This document shows positions 13,428 through 24,652 of a stretch of DNA of 64,000 bases, piece after piece (position 1 is the first letter of the stretch; each line of letters begins with the position of its first letter). This DNA comes from Membranipora membranacea. Lineage: Eukaryota; Bryozoa; Gymnolaemata; Cheilostomatida; Membraniporidae. The notes beneath the pieces were generated by a model. It was not told the DNA's origin and did not search any database. It worked only from the letters and a program-made list of their open reading frames with translations. Location of the stretch: the NCBI GenBank assembly GCA_914767715.1, contig OU612069.1, positions 8,987,387 to 9,051,386 on the forward strand, written 5' to 3'. Made by a program: the position numbers and the translations under genes.

Positions 13428-16400
13428 TTACAAATTTTCCATTTGCTCTTGGAGCAGCTTGACATTACGGCGGGTAACGGCAACAGTAGGGTGATTCTCA
13501 CCTAATGTGTCCAGTTGGATTTTTATTGCTTTGTTGGAGTAATCCAAAGCTTTATCATAGTCACCTTTACTGTCGTACACATTGCCAATGTTATTGTAGG
13601 AGGCAGCTACGTCAGGATGATTCTCACCTAATGTGTCCAGTCTGATTTTTATTGCTTTGTTGTAGTAATCCAGAGCTTTATCATAGTCGCCTTTATTCTT
13701 GTACACATTGCCCATGTTAGTATAGGAGCCAGCTACATCAGGATGATTCTCACCTAATGTGTCCAGCTCGATTTTGAGAGATTTGTTGTGGTAATTGAGA
13801 GCCTTATCGTAGTCACCTTTACTCTCGTACACATTGGCCATGCCCATATAGGAGCCAGCTACCTTAGGATGATTCTCGCCTAATGTGTCCAGTTCGATTT
13901 TTATTGCTTTGTTGTAGTAATCCAGAGCTTTATCATAGTCACCTTTATGAGCGTACACAAGGCCAATGTTATTATAGGAGGCAGCTACTTCAGGATGATT
14001 CTCACCTAATGTGTCCAGTTCGATTTTGAGAGATTTGTTGTGGTAATTGAGAGCCTTATCGTAGTCACCTTTACTCTCGTACACATTGCCCATGTTAGTA
14101 TAGGAGGCAGCTACCTTAGGATGATTCTCGCCTAATGTGTCCAGTTCGATTTTTATTGCTTTGTTGTAGTAATCCAGAGCTTTATCATAGTCACCTTTAT
14201 GAGCGTACACAAGGCCAATGTTATTATAGGAGGCAGCTACTTCAGGATGATTCTCACCTAATGTGTCCAGTTCGATTTTGAGAGATTTGTTGTGGTAATT
14301 GAGAGCCTTATCGTAGTCACCTTTACTCTCGTACACATTGCCCATGTTAGTATAGGAGGCAGCTACCTTAGGATGATTCTCGCCTAATGTGTCCAGTTCG
14401 ATTTTGAGAGATTTGTTGTGGTAATTGAGAGCCTTATCGTAGTCACCTTTACTCTCGTACACATTGCCCATGTTAGTATAGGAGGCAGCTATAACAGGAT
14501 GATTCTCACCTAATGTGTCCAGATGGATTTTGAGAGATTTGTTGTGGTAATTGAGAGCCTTATCGTAGTCACCTTTACTCTCGTACACAATGCCCATGTT
14601 AGTATAGGAGCCAGCTACATCAGGATGATTCTCGCCTAATGTGTCCAGATGGATTTTGAGAGATTTGTTGTGGTAATTGAGAGCCTTATCGTAGTCACCT
14701 TTACTCTCGTACACATTGCCCATGTTAGTATAGGAGGCAGCTATAACAGGATGATTCTCACCTAATGTGTCCAGATGGATTTTGAGAGATTTGTTGTGGT
14801 AATTGAGAGCCTTATCGTAGTCACCTTTACTCTCGTACACAATGCCCATGTTAGTATAGGAGCCAGCTACATCAGGATGATTCTCGCCTAATGTTTCCAG
14901 ATGGATTTTGAGAGATTTGTTGTGGTAATTGAGAGCCTTATCGTAGTCACCTTTACTCTCGTACACATTGCCCATGTTAGTATAGGAGGCAGCTACATCA
15001 GGATGATTCTCGCCTAATGTGTCCAGTTCGATTTTGAGAGATTTGTTGTGGTAATTGAGAGCCTTATCGTAGTCACCTTTACTCTCGTACACATTGCCCA
15101 TGTTAGTATAGGAGGCAGCTACATCAGGATGATTCTCGCCTAATGTGTCCAGTTCGATTTTGAGAGATTTGTTGTGGTAATTGAGAGCCTTATCGTAGTC
15201 ACCTTTACTCTCGTACACAATGCCCATGTTAGTATAGGAGCCAGCTACATCAGGATGATTCTCGCCTAATGTGTCCAGATGGATTTTGAGAGATTTGTTG
15301 TGGTAATTGAGAGCCTTATCGTAGTCACCTTTACTCTCGTACACATTGCCCATGTTAGTATAGGAGGCAGCTATAACAGGATGATTCTCACCTAATGTGT
15401 CCAGATGGATTTTGAGAGATTTGTTGTGGTAATTGAGAGCCTTATCGTAGTCACCTTTACTCTCGTACACAATGCCCATGTTAGTATAGGAGCCAGCTAC
15501 ATCAGGATGATTCTCGCCTAATGTGTCCAGATGGATTTTGAGAGATTTGTTGTGGTAATTGAGAGCCTTATCGTAGTCACCTTTACTCTCGTACACATTG
15601 CCCATGTTAGTATAGGAGGCAGCTACCTTAGGATGATTCTCGCCTAATGTGTCCAGTTCGATTTTGAGAGATTTGTTGTGGTAATTGAGAGCCTGATCGT
15701 AGTCACCTTTACTCTCGTACACAATGCCCATGTTAGTATAGGAGCCAGCTACATCAGGATGATTCTCGCCTAATGTGTCCAGTTCGATTTTGAGAGATTT
15801 GTTGTGGTAATTGAGAGCCTTATCGTAGTCACCTTTACTCTCGTACACATTGCCCATGTTAGTATAGGAGGCAGCTATAACAGGATGATTCTCACCTAAT
15901 GTGTCCAGTTTGATTTTGAGAGATTTGTTGTGGTAATTGAGAGCCTTATCGTAGTCACCTTTACTCTTGTACACATTGGCCATGTTGTTATAGGAGACAG
16001 CGACCTCAGGATGATTCTTGCCTAATGTGTCCAGTTCGATTTTGAGAGATTTGTTGTGGTAATTGAGAGCCTTATCGTAGTCACCTTTACTCTCGTACAC
16101 ATTGGCCATGTTATTATAGGAGGCAGCTACATCAGGATGATTCTCGCCCAATGTGTCCAGATGGATTTTGAGAGATTGATGATAGTGATGGAGAGCGTCA
16201 TCCAAAAGCCCAAACTCACTCATTACATTAGCACTATTGTTCACAAGTACGGTATCATCTGGTGTTCTGTCTATGAGGAGCTTCAGTTGGTCAATGTACC
16301 AGCTTCTCAACCTTTCCTTCACTTGCTGATTTACCCGTGAAAACCCGCCATCTGTCTCGCTTATCACTTTGAAAATTTGTTGAAGATCGGACTTCGAAGT

Positions 16401-17288
16401 CGCGTCTGCTTTTTGTGCCTGGATATCGGATAAGGCTTGAATCACGCATTCAGAATCATGTATCACACCTTCCTTCAGCTCCTCCACCTCATTGAGAGGG
16501 ATATTCATTGTTAGCTGTACCTCAGACTCTTCAACCGCATTGTGAATCTCAAACAGGCACCAGGCTCTACGAATAGGAATCGGATCGTTCCATGGTGAGA
16601 GAACAAGAAGTACCTGACCTATTTCTCTTATACTGTTACGGAACGTCGAGCTGAACCAGTCAAAATCTTTATTGATTACCTCATTCTGATTGTTCGTGAA
16701 TAGATCGAACCAGAAATAGGCATCTGGATGTTTGCTGGCATATTGTTCCATAGCGCTTACAACGACTTCATAGAAATTGTACTTCCACGCATGTGACACA
16801 AACACTGTGGCCTGAGATATGAATGGCACTCCTGTTTCATCATCTCTTTCTCCGTTATACTTGTGAATGTAAGGTTTATTTGTCACTTTCGTTTCAAGTT
16901 TTACAAATTCCCTGTTGATTTGAGATGTTGTGAGGTGATCACTGATGACTCGCGGGTGGTCTTTTATAAACCTACGAATCGCAGTGATATGTAATCCTAG
17001 CATGTGCTGCATTCCGTCTGCAATTCCTAAAATTCACAAATTATACAGTCTATATAATTGACAGGAACAAACAAAGGATTACATTTTGCCTTGAGGAGAG
17101 TTATATGGTACTAATTAAATTGTTTATCATGAATGTTATTCTTTTTTATTTGTCAATGACAATGTTAGCAGAATCTAGAGATAACAGCGTAAGCTAATTG
17201 AAAAGCTTTTTATCTGTTTGTATCTACCTGGTGCAGGAGCTGGGGCTACTTGAATAGAGCCTGCATTTATGCTTGATCCGCAACCCAT
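13428..17288 (-). CDS. Putative myristoylated TIR-like / kinesin-light-chain-type TPR protein
   Basis: Two exons on the minus strand: exon 1 is 17288-17228 (start MGCGSSINAGS) and exon 2 is 17026-13428. They are joined by a 201-bp GT-AG intron and the frame continues through a GGA codon, giving about 1219 residues. Gly2, Cys3 and Ser6 match the N-myristoylation plus palmitoylation pattern, so a membrane anchor is inferred. Residues ~85-200 form a TIR-like domain: hydrophobic strand then VSHAW (~97-101), and VLLVLSPW followed by RRAWCLFEI with Glu ~180. In plant TIR domains a WCLxEL motif carries the catalytic glutamate of the NADase. From ~285 to the C-terminus run 22 TPRs of 42 residues (consensus NVYESKGDYDKALNYHNKSLKI.LDTLGENHP), the kinesin light chain / TPR_12 type. 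The repeats are nearly identical at DNA level, so copy number may vary or be mis-assembled. The role is unproven; scaffold or immune-type sensing is inference. Exon 1 recurs at 53795-53855. Confidence 0.88.
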
Positions 17289-18468
17289 ATTGCAAGATTG
17301 TACAGTGCATCTAATGGTTCAGAGACAGAGTGATATTTTTGTCACTGAGCTCGTTGACTGCTCTTTTGTTTACCCGTTGCTAAGCACTAATACAACAAGC
17401 CAATCGATTCACTCGTTATAACTTATTTTCTTTGTTCAAAGCTGCACTAAGCTGTCATTCTTTTGTAATTGAGTATATAATTGGGTATTGTGAATCAGAA
17501 TTTTTATGTCAACCCCTACAGATTTTTGTCAAAGGAAAGAGGTTCTTGTCAAAAATAAGAATAAGTTTTGAGTAAGAGTTCTGCAAGCTTTGGAGAACGC
17601 AGTCAGGAGCATTATTATCCATATTGCAGCTGGTAGATTTTGTTGCATGTATGTTTATTGTTGTCTCATTTCACGCTACAGATTATTTAAACTAGCTTCG
17701 AAGTCCAGGTCTGGACAATTAAGGGAGAAAGTCGATTAACTCATCGAATAGTTTTGTGATGTTCAATCACACAGACGGCTGATCAATCTCTGCGGGACCA
17801 TCGTTCTATAATCTTCTACAAGTTAATATTGATTTTATTATTCAGGTTTCAAAGTTTCTGTTTTATATGTTATCAAAGGAGGATGTAAGCCTGAAATAAT
17901 GTGTGGATCGGCCAGCAGTGTCATATCAATGTACAGAGTGTAAACTTGGTGAGGTCACACAACAGGTGCCCTTTGGGTGAGTGCTACAACAGGTGCCCTT
18001 TCTGTGAGTAAGGTATAAACCTAACACAATATTCAGCTATTATTATACACTGCGCCCAAGGTCTTTACCCAGTTGAGAATCTTTCATGATTAGCTACTAG
18101 GCAATCTACTCAAATCTCTATTGGCCATTGTGTTGACATAAACCTATGCTAGCTTTTTGAGTTCAATGAACTAGAGTTTTGAGGTATTTTTTATTCACCC
18201 CACAGAGAGCATGCTATAATGTTTTAGAAACCTTTCATGAATATAAACCAATGAGCTCTTTTGCTGAGTTGCGCAGCTGGGCTACAATCTACTCACAGAT
18301 CTTTTAGAAATTAAATCAAACAAAATTTTACTTGTTTTAAAGCAATGGACCGTTTGTTTCTCTAACTGCACTGTATCCCTAAATTCAACTGACTGTTTTA
18401 AATTAATGGACCATTTGTTGTTAATTTGCTCTACCAGAACGAACCTAACGCTGCACTGTATCCCTACA
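17289..18468. other. Spacer between divergent TPR gene and block array; start of leader repeats
   Basis: No exon is recognised. The part upstream of the TPR gene (17289-17640) recurs at 53856-54290 and could hold its promoter; no clear TATA element was singled out. From about 17870 begins a leader sequence (AATGTGTGGATCGGCC...TGTCATATC...) that recurs, diverged, near 18800, 19620, 47790, 49945 and 54420. Confidence 0.5.
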
Positions 18469-21400
18469 ATGGAGCTGCCTGAAACTGACTGGCTTTATCG
18501 ATTATATACGGTAAGTGAAAGTGACGCTTTAATCAAAGTGCCAGTGGTCTAGTCTGAAATTAGTAAAGCCTTAATAAATGTGTTAGGAAAGTTACATGAT
18601 GTGAAATGGCATGCTGGTTGGATGAATGTATGGCGTACCACTAAAAGTTTAGTGCTTTAATAATATTTCATATCCCAAATAATTGATGACCTATCTAATG
18701 TGACTAACCAGCTTTACTACCCCAATATCAATGTTAGGTAATATTTAAATTTTTCTTCTCTTAGAAGGGAAGGAGGGAAGTTAGGCCTGGGGTAATGTTG
18801 TGTGGAGCGGTGGCGTGAAGTGTCATATCGATATAGTGAGTGTCAAGAGGTGACTGCATACAACAGGTGACTGGATACAGCAGGTGAACGCATACAACAG
18901 GTGATTGCGTACAACAGGTGCCCTAATTCTCTGAGTAAGGTATAGATATGTTATCGTCAATACTGAGTTCAGTCCTTTAATCATACACTGCAGTCAAGGT
19001 TTTATTGGTGTGAGCCTCTCTCTACCCACTTGATAAGTCATAGATTTAATTGTGTAATGTTTTACTGAGTAAGTAGCTACTCCAGGCAGCTACTCCAGGC
19101 AGCTACGCCGTTTAGCTAAGCTGGGCAGCTTGTAATATTCTAAACGCTAGAGTCAGAGGTGAATGTTCACCACTTAAGCTCATAAAATCGGTAATTTTTT
19201 GCATCGCCTCGTGAAACATATTAACGTTGATGTGTTATCCGAGACTGTGTTTAGCCAGGAAATACCTGACTGGCTAAAATCCTCTTACTCCTCCAACGAG
19301 GTCATGAAATGACCGACAACAGGGTGTAAAGTTGTTTTTATTCCCCTCTGATATTTTCTTTTGGCCGCACAGATTTATTGGTAATGTTGCATGATGGAAA
19401 TGCTGGTCAGCAGTGTTGCATGATGGAATGCTGGTTGCTAATTGCCAATTTAGAATTCCCCTGTATATTATCAGCTAGAAATGATGAACCAAACTTGTAC
19501 TAACCCGTGTTCACTAGGTTATTTATAACTACCCTTAAATTGGTGTGAATTAATATCGTTAGTATTTTCCTTAGGTTTCGGAGTCTCTATTAGAAGATAT
19601 AAAGGACGCCAGACGGTGATAATGTGTGGATCTGCCTGCAGTGTCATATCAATGTTAAGAGTGTCAGAATGGTGAGTGCATACTGCAGCTGCCCTTTGCT
19701 CTGAATATTGAACTTTGATAACAGGTGCCCCTTTCTCTATGTGTGCATTTTCGTTTTCGGAGGTGGTTAACTTATTCTTGTAATCAGCAAACAAACTCAC
19801 ATATCTATTGTAAAGTCAATCCGACAAAATGTTTACTGGTTTGAAAAGAGAAGACCTTTTGTTCTCAACTTGTTAGTCAGTTATGTTAGCTGCCTCCGAC
19901 TGATATTCAGGTGATGGGAGCAGGGGTTATTCCAAAATAGAAATGGCCAACCTGGTTCGATATTGAAAATTAAGTAAACACTGGGTGTCAAGGCCATCTT
20001 CATTTTATGACCATATTAGAGAATAGGTAGTCTTGTTTATAAATATATTTCCTGTACATTGCCCCCTCCAGTAGAGTTTGGAGAAAATCAGTATGCAGGC
20101 AAATTGGAACAAGTCCCAATTGCCATTGATATTAGAATGCTTTTATGTGTCACTCTTTCTATGAAGTGTCTGATGATTTCTTTTGCAGATCGGGACTGAG
20201 ATCGTATACGACAGAACTCTGCTCTTATACAGACCTGTGTGCGCTGATCTCATAACCAGGAAGTCAGATGAACCAGACCAAACTGCCCAGGGCGAAATTG
20301 CTACAAAATATGAAGTAAGATTTATTGTAGTTATGTCATAGTAGATTTTTACATTAACTTCATGATGATGTATATATATAATATATTTTCTATTATCATT
20401 GTCTTATATAAACAGGAAGTTAAAAATATCGAAATTCTAGATCCATATGGTCGGCTGTTTTTGCTAAGCTGCTTAGTTTTATTCACATGTATTTTCATCA
20501 TTTTGGCTGTAGTCTACATTGATACTGATTTGAGTTTCTACCTAGCCTGGGATTCAGGTCAACGTTGGAAATGTACAACAAACGCCCCAACATTTGGTCT
20601 TAATCCCAGGCCAGTTTCTACCCTATTGAGCAGTTTATTAACCCTGAATAACCCTGTGTTGTTTTGCACAGGTGCTAAGCGCTTATCAATTAAACATATC
20701 CATTAATTTTGTGGCCACACTGACAAGTTTGTACAATTCTTTATAAAATTAACTGATTGTTTTCAATGCTGTTTTTAATTATTTTAACGCTGACAGTGTG
20801 ATTTCACTGCACCAGTTTATATCACTGAATCACTCCTTGACTGAATTCTTTATTGATTGTTACAAGTTTGCTGCCAACCAGGTTAAATGCTAGAATGTCA
20901 TCGTAAACAGTTGAAGACAGTAGATTGTTAACACGCTAATACTATCACGTTGGCTCTAATCTGCATTGATACTGATTTGAGTTTCTACCTAGCCTGGGTT
21001 TCATGTCAACGTTTGAAGTCTACATTAAACGCCCCCAACATTTGGTCTTAATCCCAGGCCAGTTTCTACCCTATCAAGCAGTTTATTAACCCTGAATAAC
21101 CCTGTGTTGTTTTGCACAGTTGCTTAGCGCTAAGCAATTAAACCTATAGCCTTGTCACCCATTTATTTTGTGGCCGCACGTGACAAGTTTGTACAATTCC
21201 TTATAAAAGTAACTGATTGTTTTCAATGTTGTTTTTAATTATCGTAACGCTGAGAGTGTCATTTCACTGCACCAGTTTATATCACTGAATCACTCCTTGA
21301 TTGAATTCTTTATTGATCTTTACAAGTTTGCTGCCAACCAGGTTAAAATCTAGAATGTCATTGTAAGCAGTTGAAGACAGCAGACTGTTAACTGGCTAAT

Positions 21401-21629
21401 ACTATCATTATTAGATAATCTCAGTCAGGTCAGCAGTGTTGATGTAATTATTCTATTTGTAGACTGGAGCACTTATACTGTTATTCTGGTTGATGTCATA
21501 TCCCACAAGTCCAGTGTGGTGAGCTGGTTACCCCATAAGATATCATACAACTCAGAGCTCACTGTTATCAGGTACGTCGGTAGACTGAGGTACTTGTATG
21601 TAAGTCGACTTGCCTCTACAGTAGTCTAA
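18469..21629 (+). CDS. Candidate 122-residue protein, three exons, unknown function (copy 1)
   Basis: Proposed exons are 18469-18510 (MELPETDWLYRLYT, donor GTAAGT), block A 20189-20314 (after TTTTGCAG; contains EIVYDRTLLLYRP) and block B 21429-21629 (after a CAG acceptor; contains VIILFVDWSTYTVILVDVI, ends in TAA). All three join in phase 0 without a stop. The paralogue at 47457-51526 keeps the same three exons, lengths and stop although its introns have been enlarged by minisatellites; this is the main support. Block B has a hydrophobic stretch that might be a membrane segment or buried strands. Alternatively, B ends at a conserved GTACG donor (21572) and the protein continues, or a further exon near 19576-19613 (ESLLEDIKDA) is included, which would break the frame into block A. 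I do not recognise the family. Confidence 0.4.
18838..18922. repeat. Tandem CAGGTG (E-box) array in the leader
   Basis: Four to five ~19-bp repeats of the form CAGGTGACTGCATACAA lie in a row; the paralogue at 47825-47895 has the same. Each unit carries CAGGTG, a binding site for E-box factors of the Snail/ZEB type. It also resembles a splice donor (CAG/GTGA). Function is not shown. Confidence 0.6.
20506..21400. repeat. 446-bp tandem duplication between blocks A and B
   Basis: The sequence from GATACTGATTTGAGTTTC at 20521 recurs from 20967 with an offset of 446 bp. Both copies contain the GCCTGGG...CCCAGGC inverted pair and the stretch around CACTGCACCAGTTTATATC. Other array units have a single copy, so this is a local tandem event. 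Confidence 0.85.
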
Positions 21630-22402
21630 CTAGCATAATTTTGCGTTTCTGAAATAATGGCTTGTTGGTATCATACTCTTACCAGAGAGGTGTAAAATAT
21701 GTAGGTGAGAAACTTTGCAATTTTAATACTAGCTAACATTTACTCGCCCTCTGCGCTTTTTTTAGACTTCTTGAACTAGCCAAAAACTGGTGCTAGGTAA
21801 CATAAATTAATCCCTAGCTAAACTTATCTATGGTAGCTAATATTTACACTCTAGGCCCTAGGGTATAGTTCAAACTCATATTCTATTAGGGTATAAGAAG
21901 TTGGATTTTATGATTCTTTGAGGGCACTGACAGGTCAATAGTTGGATGAAGTGGATTTATTGATTAGATTGATTTTGAGAGCTGGGTAGATATAAACAGC
22001 AGTCCCTGTCAGTTAAGTAATTTAGCCCCTTACCCCTCCTCCGCAACCCTATGTTGATGAGGTCTCTGACACTGAATTGAGTTCCATTTTCATCGCCACA
22101 AATATTCCGCTGTCAGATGGTCAAGGGATAATATTGTGTTCGTTGCAATTTGCTGATATTTGTTGCTGTTGCATTGTGTGATGCATCGTTTGTTGAAAAG
22201 GTCTTGTGAAGAGATTTCCATCTTAACTCTGAACCCAGAATAAAACTTAATTAGATAACAATGAATGGATCATTAATATCATAACTGAGATTTGTATTTG
22301 TTACCCACAATGCGATTCTGTTGTGAGAGAGATGGATGGATCAACGTATTAGGCTTCGCTCTCAGCCAAAATTTTACCATCTAATTTAATTTTTCACTCT
22401 AG

Positions 22403-23407
22403 ACTGCACCAGTTATGAGAGTGATGGAACCGTGTCTATGATTCGTCGCCACATCGGTAATGTTACAGACAACAAAACTGAAAAACTCCTCAGATACTTC
22501 TGTGAGTCTAATAAAACTCTCCTTGCTCAATAATCAACCGGTATCTAGGTTATATTATTACCAGACCATGGAGGTGAAACTTTGAGCGAATTATTGGCTA
22601 ACCACCCTGCTAAATATCTGTATTACAATAATAATCAGAAGTCTTTTGCCTCACATAACCGTTGACAATCAAGCCGAAACATTGGTGATACTTGTTCCTT
22701 TGATTTGCCCATTGTATAATTTCTAGCAGGTTAACACGGCTGATATAATTATTCTTTTTGTAGATATATTCGTAAACGGACCGCTGTATACTCTTATCTG
22801 GATTGGTATAATATTCCACACCCCTAAGTGTGGTGAGCTAGTTTCCCTATTAGAAGTCATACAAGTCAGAGCTCACTGTTATCAGGTACGTCTGTAGACT
22901 GAGGTTCCGATATGAATGTATTACTGGACTCAGTGAGTCTGTCTAACCAGTTTAGAATATCCACCTCTGAATTAATGGCTTGTTTGCATCAATACCATTA
23001 GCTTACGCTGAAAGAGTGAAGTCTTCACAGGAGGTAAAGTTGAACAAAACCGGAAGCTAAAGTTTAGTGTAAGCCCCTGATATCATGTTTTCGCTTAGCT
23101 AATATGTGGTACTGTTGCATTGAGGGATACATTGTTGCTAACCTGACTTAGCATCTCTAGTTTGAACCAAGAATTGGTTTTTTTACCCTAAATGCACTGC
23201 TGCAATATAATTTCATATCATATGATAGCAATGCATCATTGTAGGCTCCGAGCGAAGCCAAGTCTTATTCAATACTTTTCCATCAGAGTTTCCGTTTCTT
23301 TTAGCTGTACAAGTATTACACCAATCACAACAAATGAACATTGAGTCTAGCGCATAGAACTTTTTACTCTATAAGACTCTACATTAGACAGATCTCATTA
23401 TAAGCAG
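22403..23407 (+). pseudogene. C-D-F exon set, unit 1 (family of unknown function)
   Basis: C (22403-22501, 99 nt) reads SYESDGTVSMIRRHIGNV...LLRYF and D (22764-22885, 122 nt) reads VNGPLYTLIWIGIIFHTPK...; the split codon between them is restored. F (23305-23407) continues in phase 0 but meets TGA after 10 codons, where other copies read Leu. No start exon is assigned; a Met lies inside C. Either a short gene with a variable end or a decayed copy. Confidence 0.35.
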
Positions 23408-24639
23408 GTATGTTTGTATAACTGTATACAGGGGCACCTGTCAACAGGGTGACTGGACTGTCCATACCTGGCAGTCTATGATCCTGTACCTGTCACTAGA
23501 ATAATGAAGCCTCTTTAACCTGATCTTGCTTTGCCGATGGCTGCATTAGATCAAGTTTGTTCAAGCCTGCCTGTCTTTTAAGTTGTCTCTCCTTTTACAG
23601 CCACCTAGACAATTCTAAATGCCGGCAAATTTAATCTTTATCTGTAGAAGCACGCAATCTATCTTGTATAGAAGACATAATGGTTACACTTCGCACCATG
23701 TAGAGATGCAAAATTTTTTTGGGTCCCTCATTTTGACCCATTTACTAAGACTGCATTTTTGAGCCAATGGAATGTTTCCCGTTGTGTATTGCAGCACTCG
23801 AAGAATCAAGAGGCTCTAAATGATCACTACGGGTTCAGCCCCTACCATTATCCGAAATCAGAGTAGAAAACAAAAGGTAACGTGTCACACAATTAGAGAT
23901 ATATTATTTTATTAAGGAGCTCTTGGGTTCAGTCGTATTATATGAAGAAACTGGTCTCAGAGATTTCAGTCTGTTGAAACTTATCTCAATGGCCTGAGAA
24001 AAGGTATAGAAAAAGGATATTTGTCGGCAAAATTTAAGACAAAACTTTTTTTATTGTTTTATAACATATTTCCATGAGTCAAATAATCTCTGAGCATGCG
24101 TAATTATCTATATTTATCGTTGTTTTGGCTAAACCCAGTAGTACACCGCCCCTCGCTTCAAACAAAATCGGCTGTCTCCCCCTAGTATACATACCCAGAT
24201 GTCAGGGTGACTTAGGATTCAGACTGGCTGTGATATCAATGTATTGGAAAAAGATTGTAACTGTTTATTCTGGCATTGATTTGAAATTAAAATCTATTAC
24301 ACTGCTATCATTAGACATCTCCTCAAGATGAAAGGCTGTCTCTGGGAATACCCATATCCGCTCACTACCCCTGGCCCCCTCAAAAGTGAATTATCTGATA
24401 TTGACATGACTTGATTGACTTCCAATCCTATCTCCTCACATAGAGCACTGCCGGTAGTGCCATAGTAACCTGACATCTTTGAGGATGAAGTCAAAACGTC
24501 GGTGAAATGAGCCAAATGACTATCTAATTATTTAATTTTAGATACTGTCTGGCGTGTTTGCATAGCTAATTTACTCATTCTCATTGTTATAAGTAGAAAA
24601 TATGAGGTAAGGGGATTCCAACCAGGCTGGGGTCCAGGT

Positions 24640-24652
24640 GGGGGGGGGGGGG
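24640..24652. repeat. Poly-G tract at a fixed place in array units
   Basis: Thirteen Gs. Homologous tracts stand at 27377-27387, 29703-29716, 33816-33824, 38887-38903, 59509-59525 and 63439-63451, with lengths from 9 to 17. A second set, in the units with block E, is at 31333-31346 and 36683-36694. Confidence 0.9.

Larger units (their letters stand above)
20157..24640 (+). repeat. Array unit 1 (blocks A-B-C-D-F-G-H)
   Basis: The fullest unit. A 20189-20314; B 21463-21571 (extended acceptor 21429); C 22403-22501; D 22764-22885; F 23305-23407; G from about 23794; H about 24150-24510. Each of A-G is preceded by a pyrimidine-rich AG and followed by a GT, so they look like exons. The H block is open on the + strand (CLPLVYIPRCQGDLGF) and on the minus strand, and its coding strand is unclear. 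The unit ends at a poly-G tract. About 20.95-26.98 kb is nearly identical to 55.8-61.85 kb. Confidence 0.75.

Noticed and set aside
16056-16340. Plus-strand ORF of 94 codons
   Set aside because: Shadow of the TPR gene on the opposite strand.
22610-22819. Minus-strand ORF of 69 codons, identical at 57479-57688
   Set aside because: Antisense of block D and its intron; identity reflects the recent duplication.
24297-24515. Minus-strand ORF starting MAHFTD, repeated in several units
   Set aside because: Overlaps the + strand H block; both strands are open in recent copies, and no splice or start context favours it. Kept only as part of block H.
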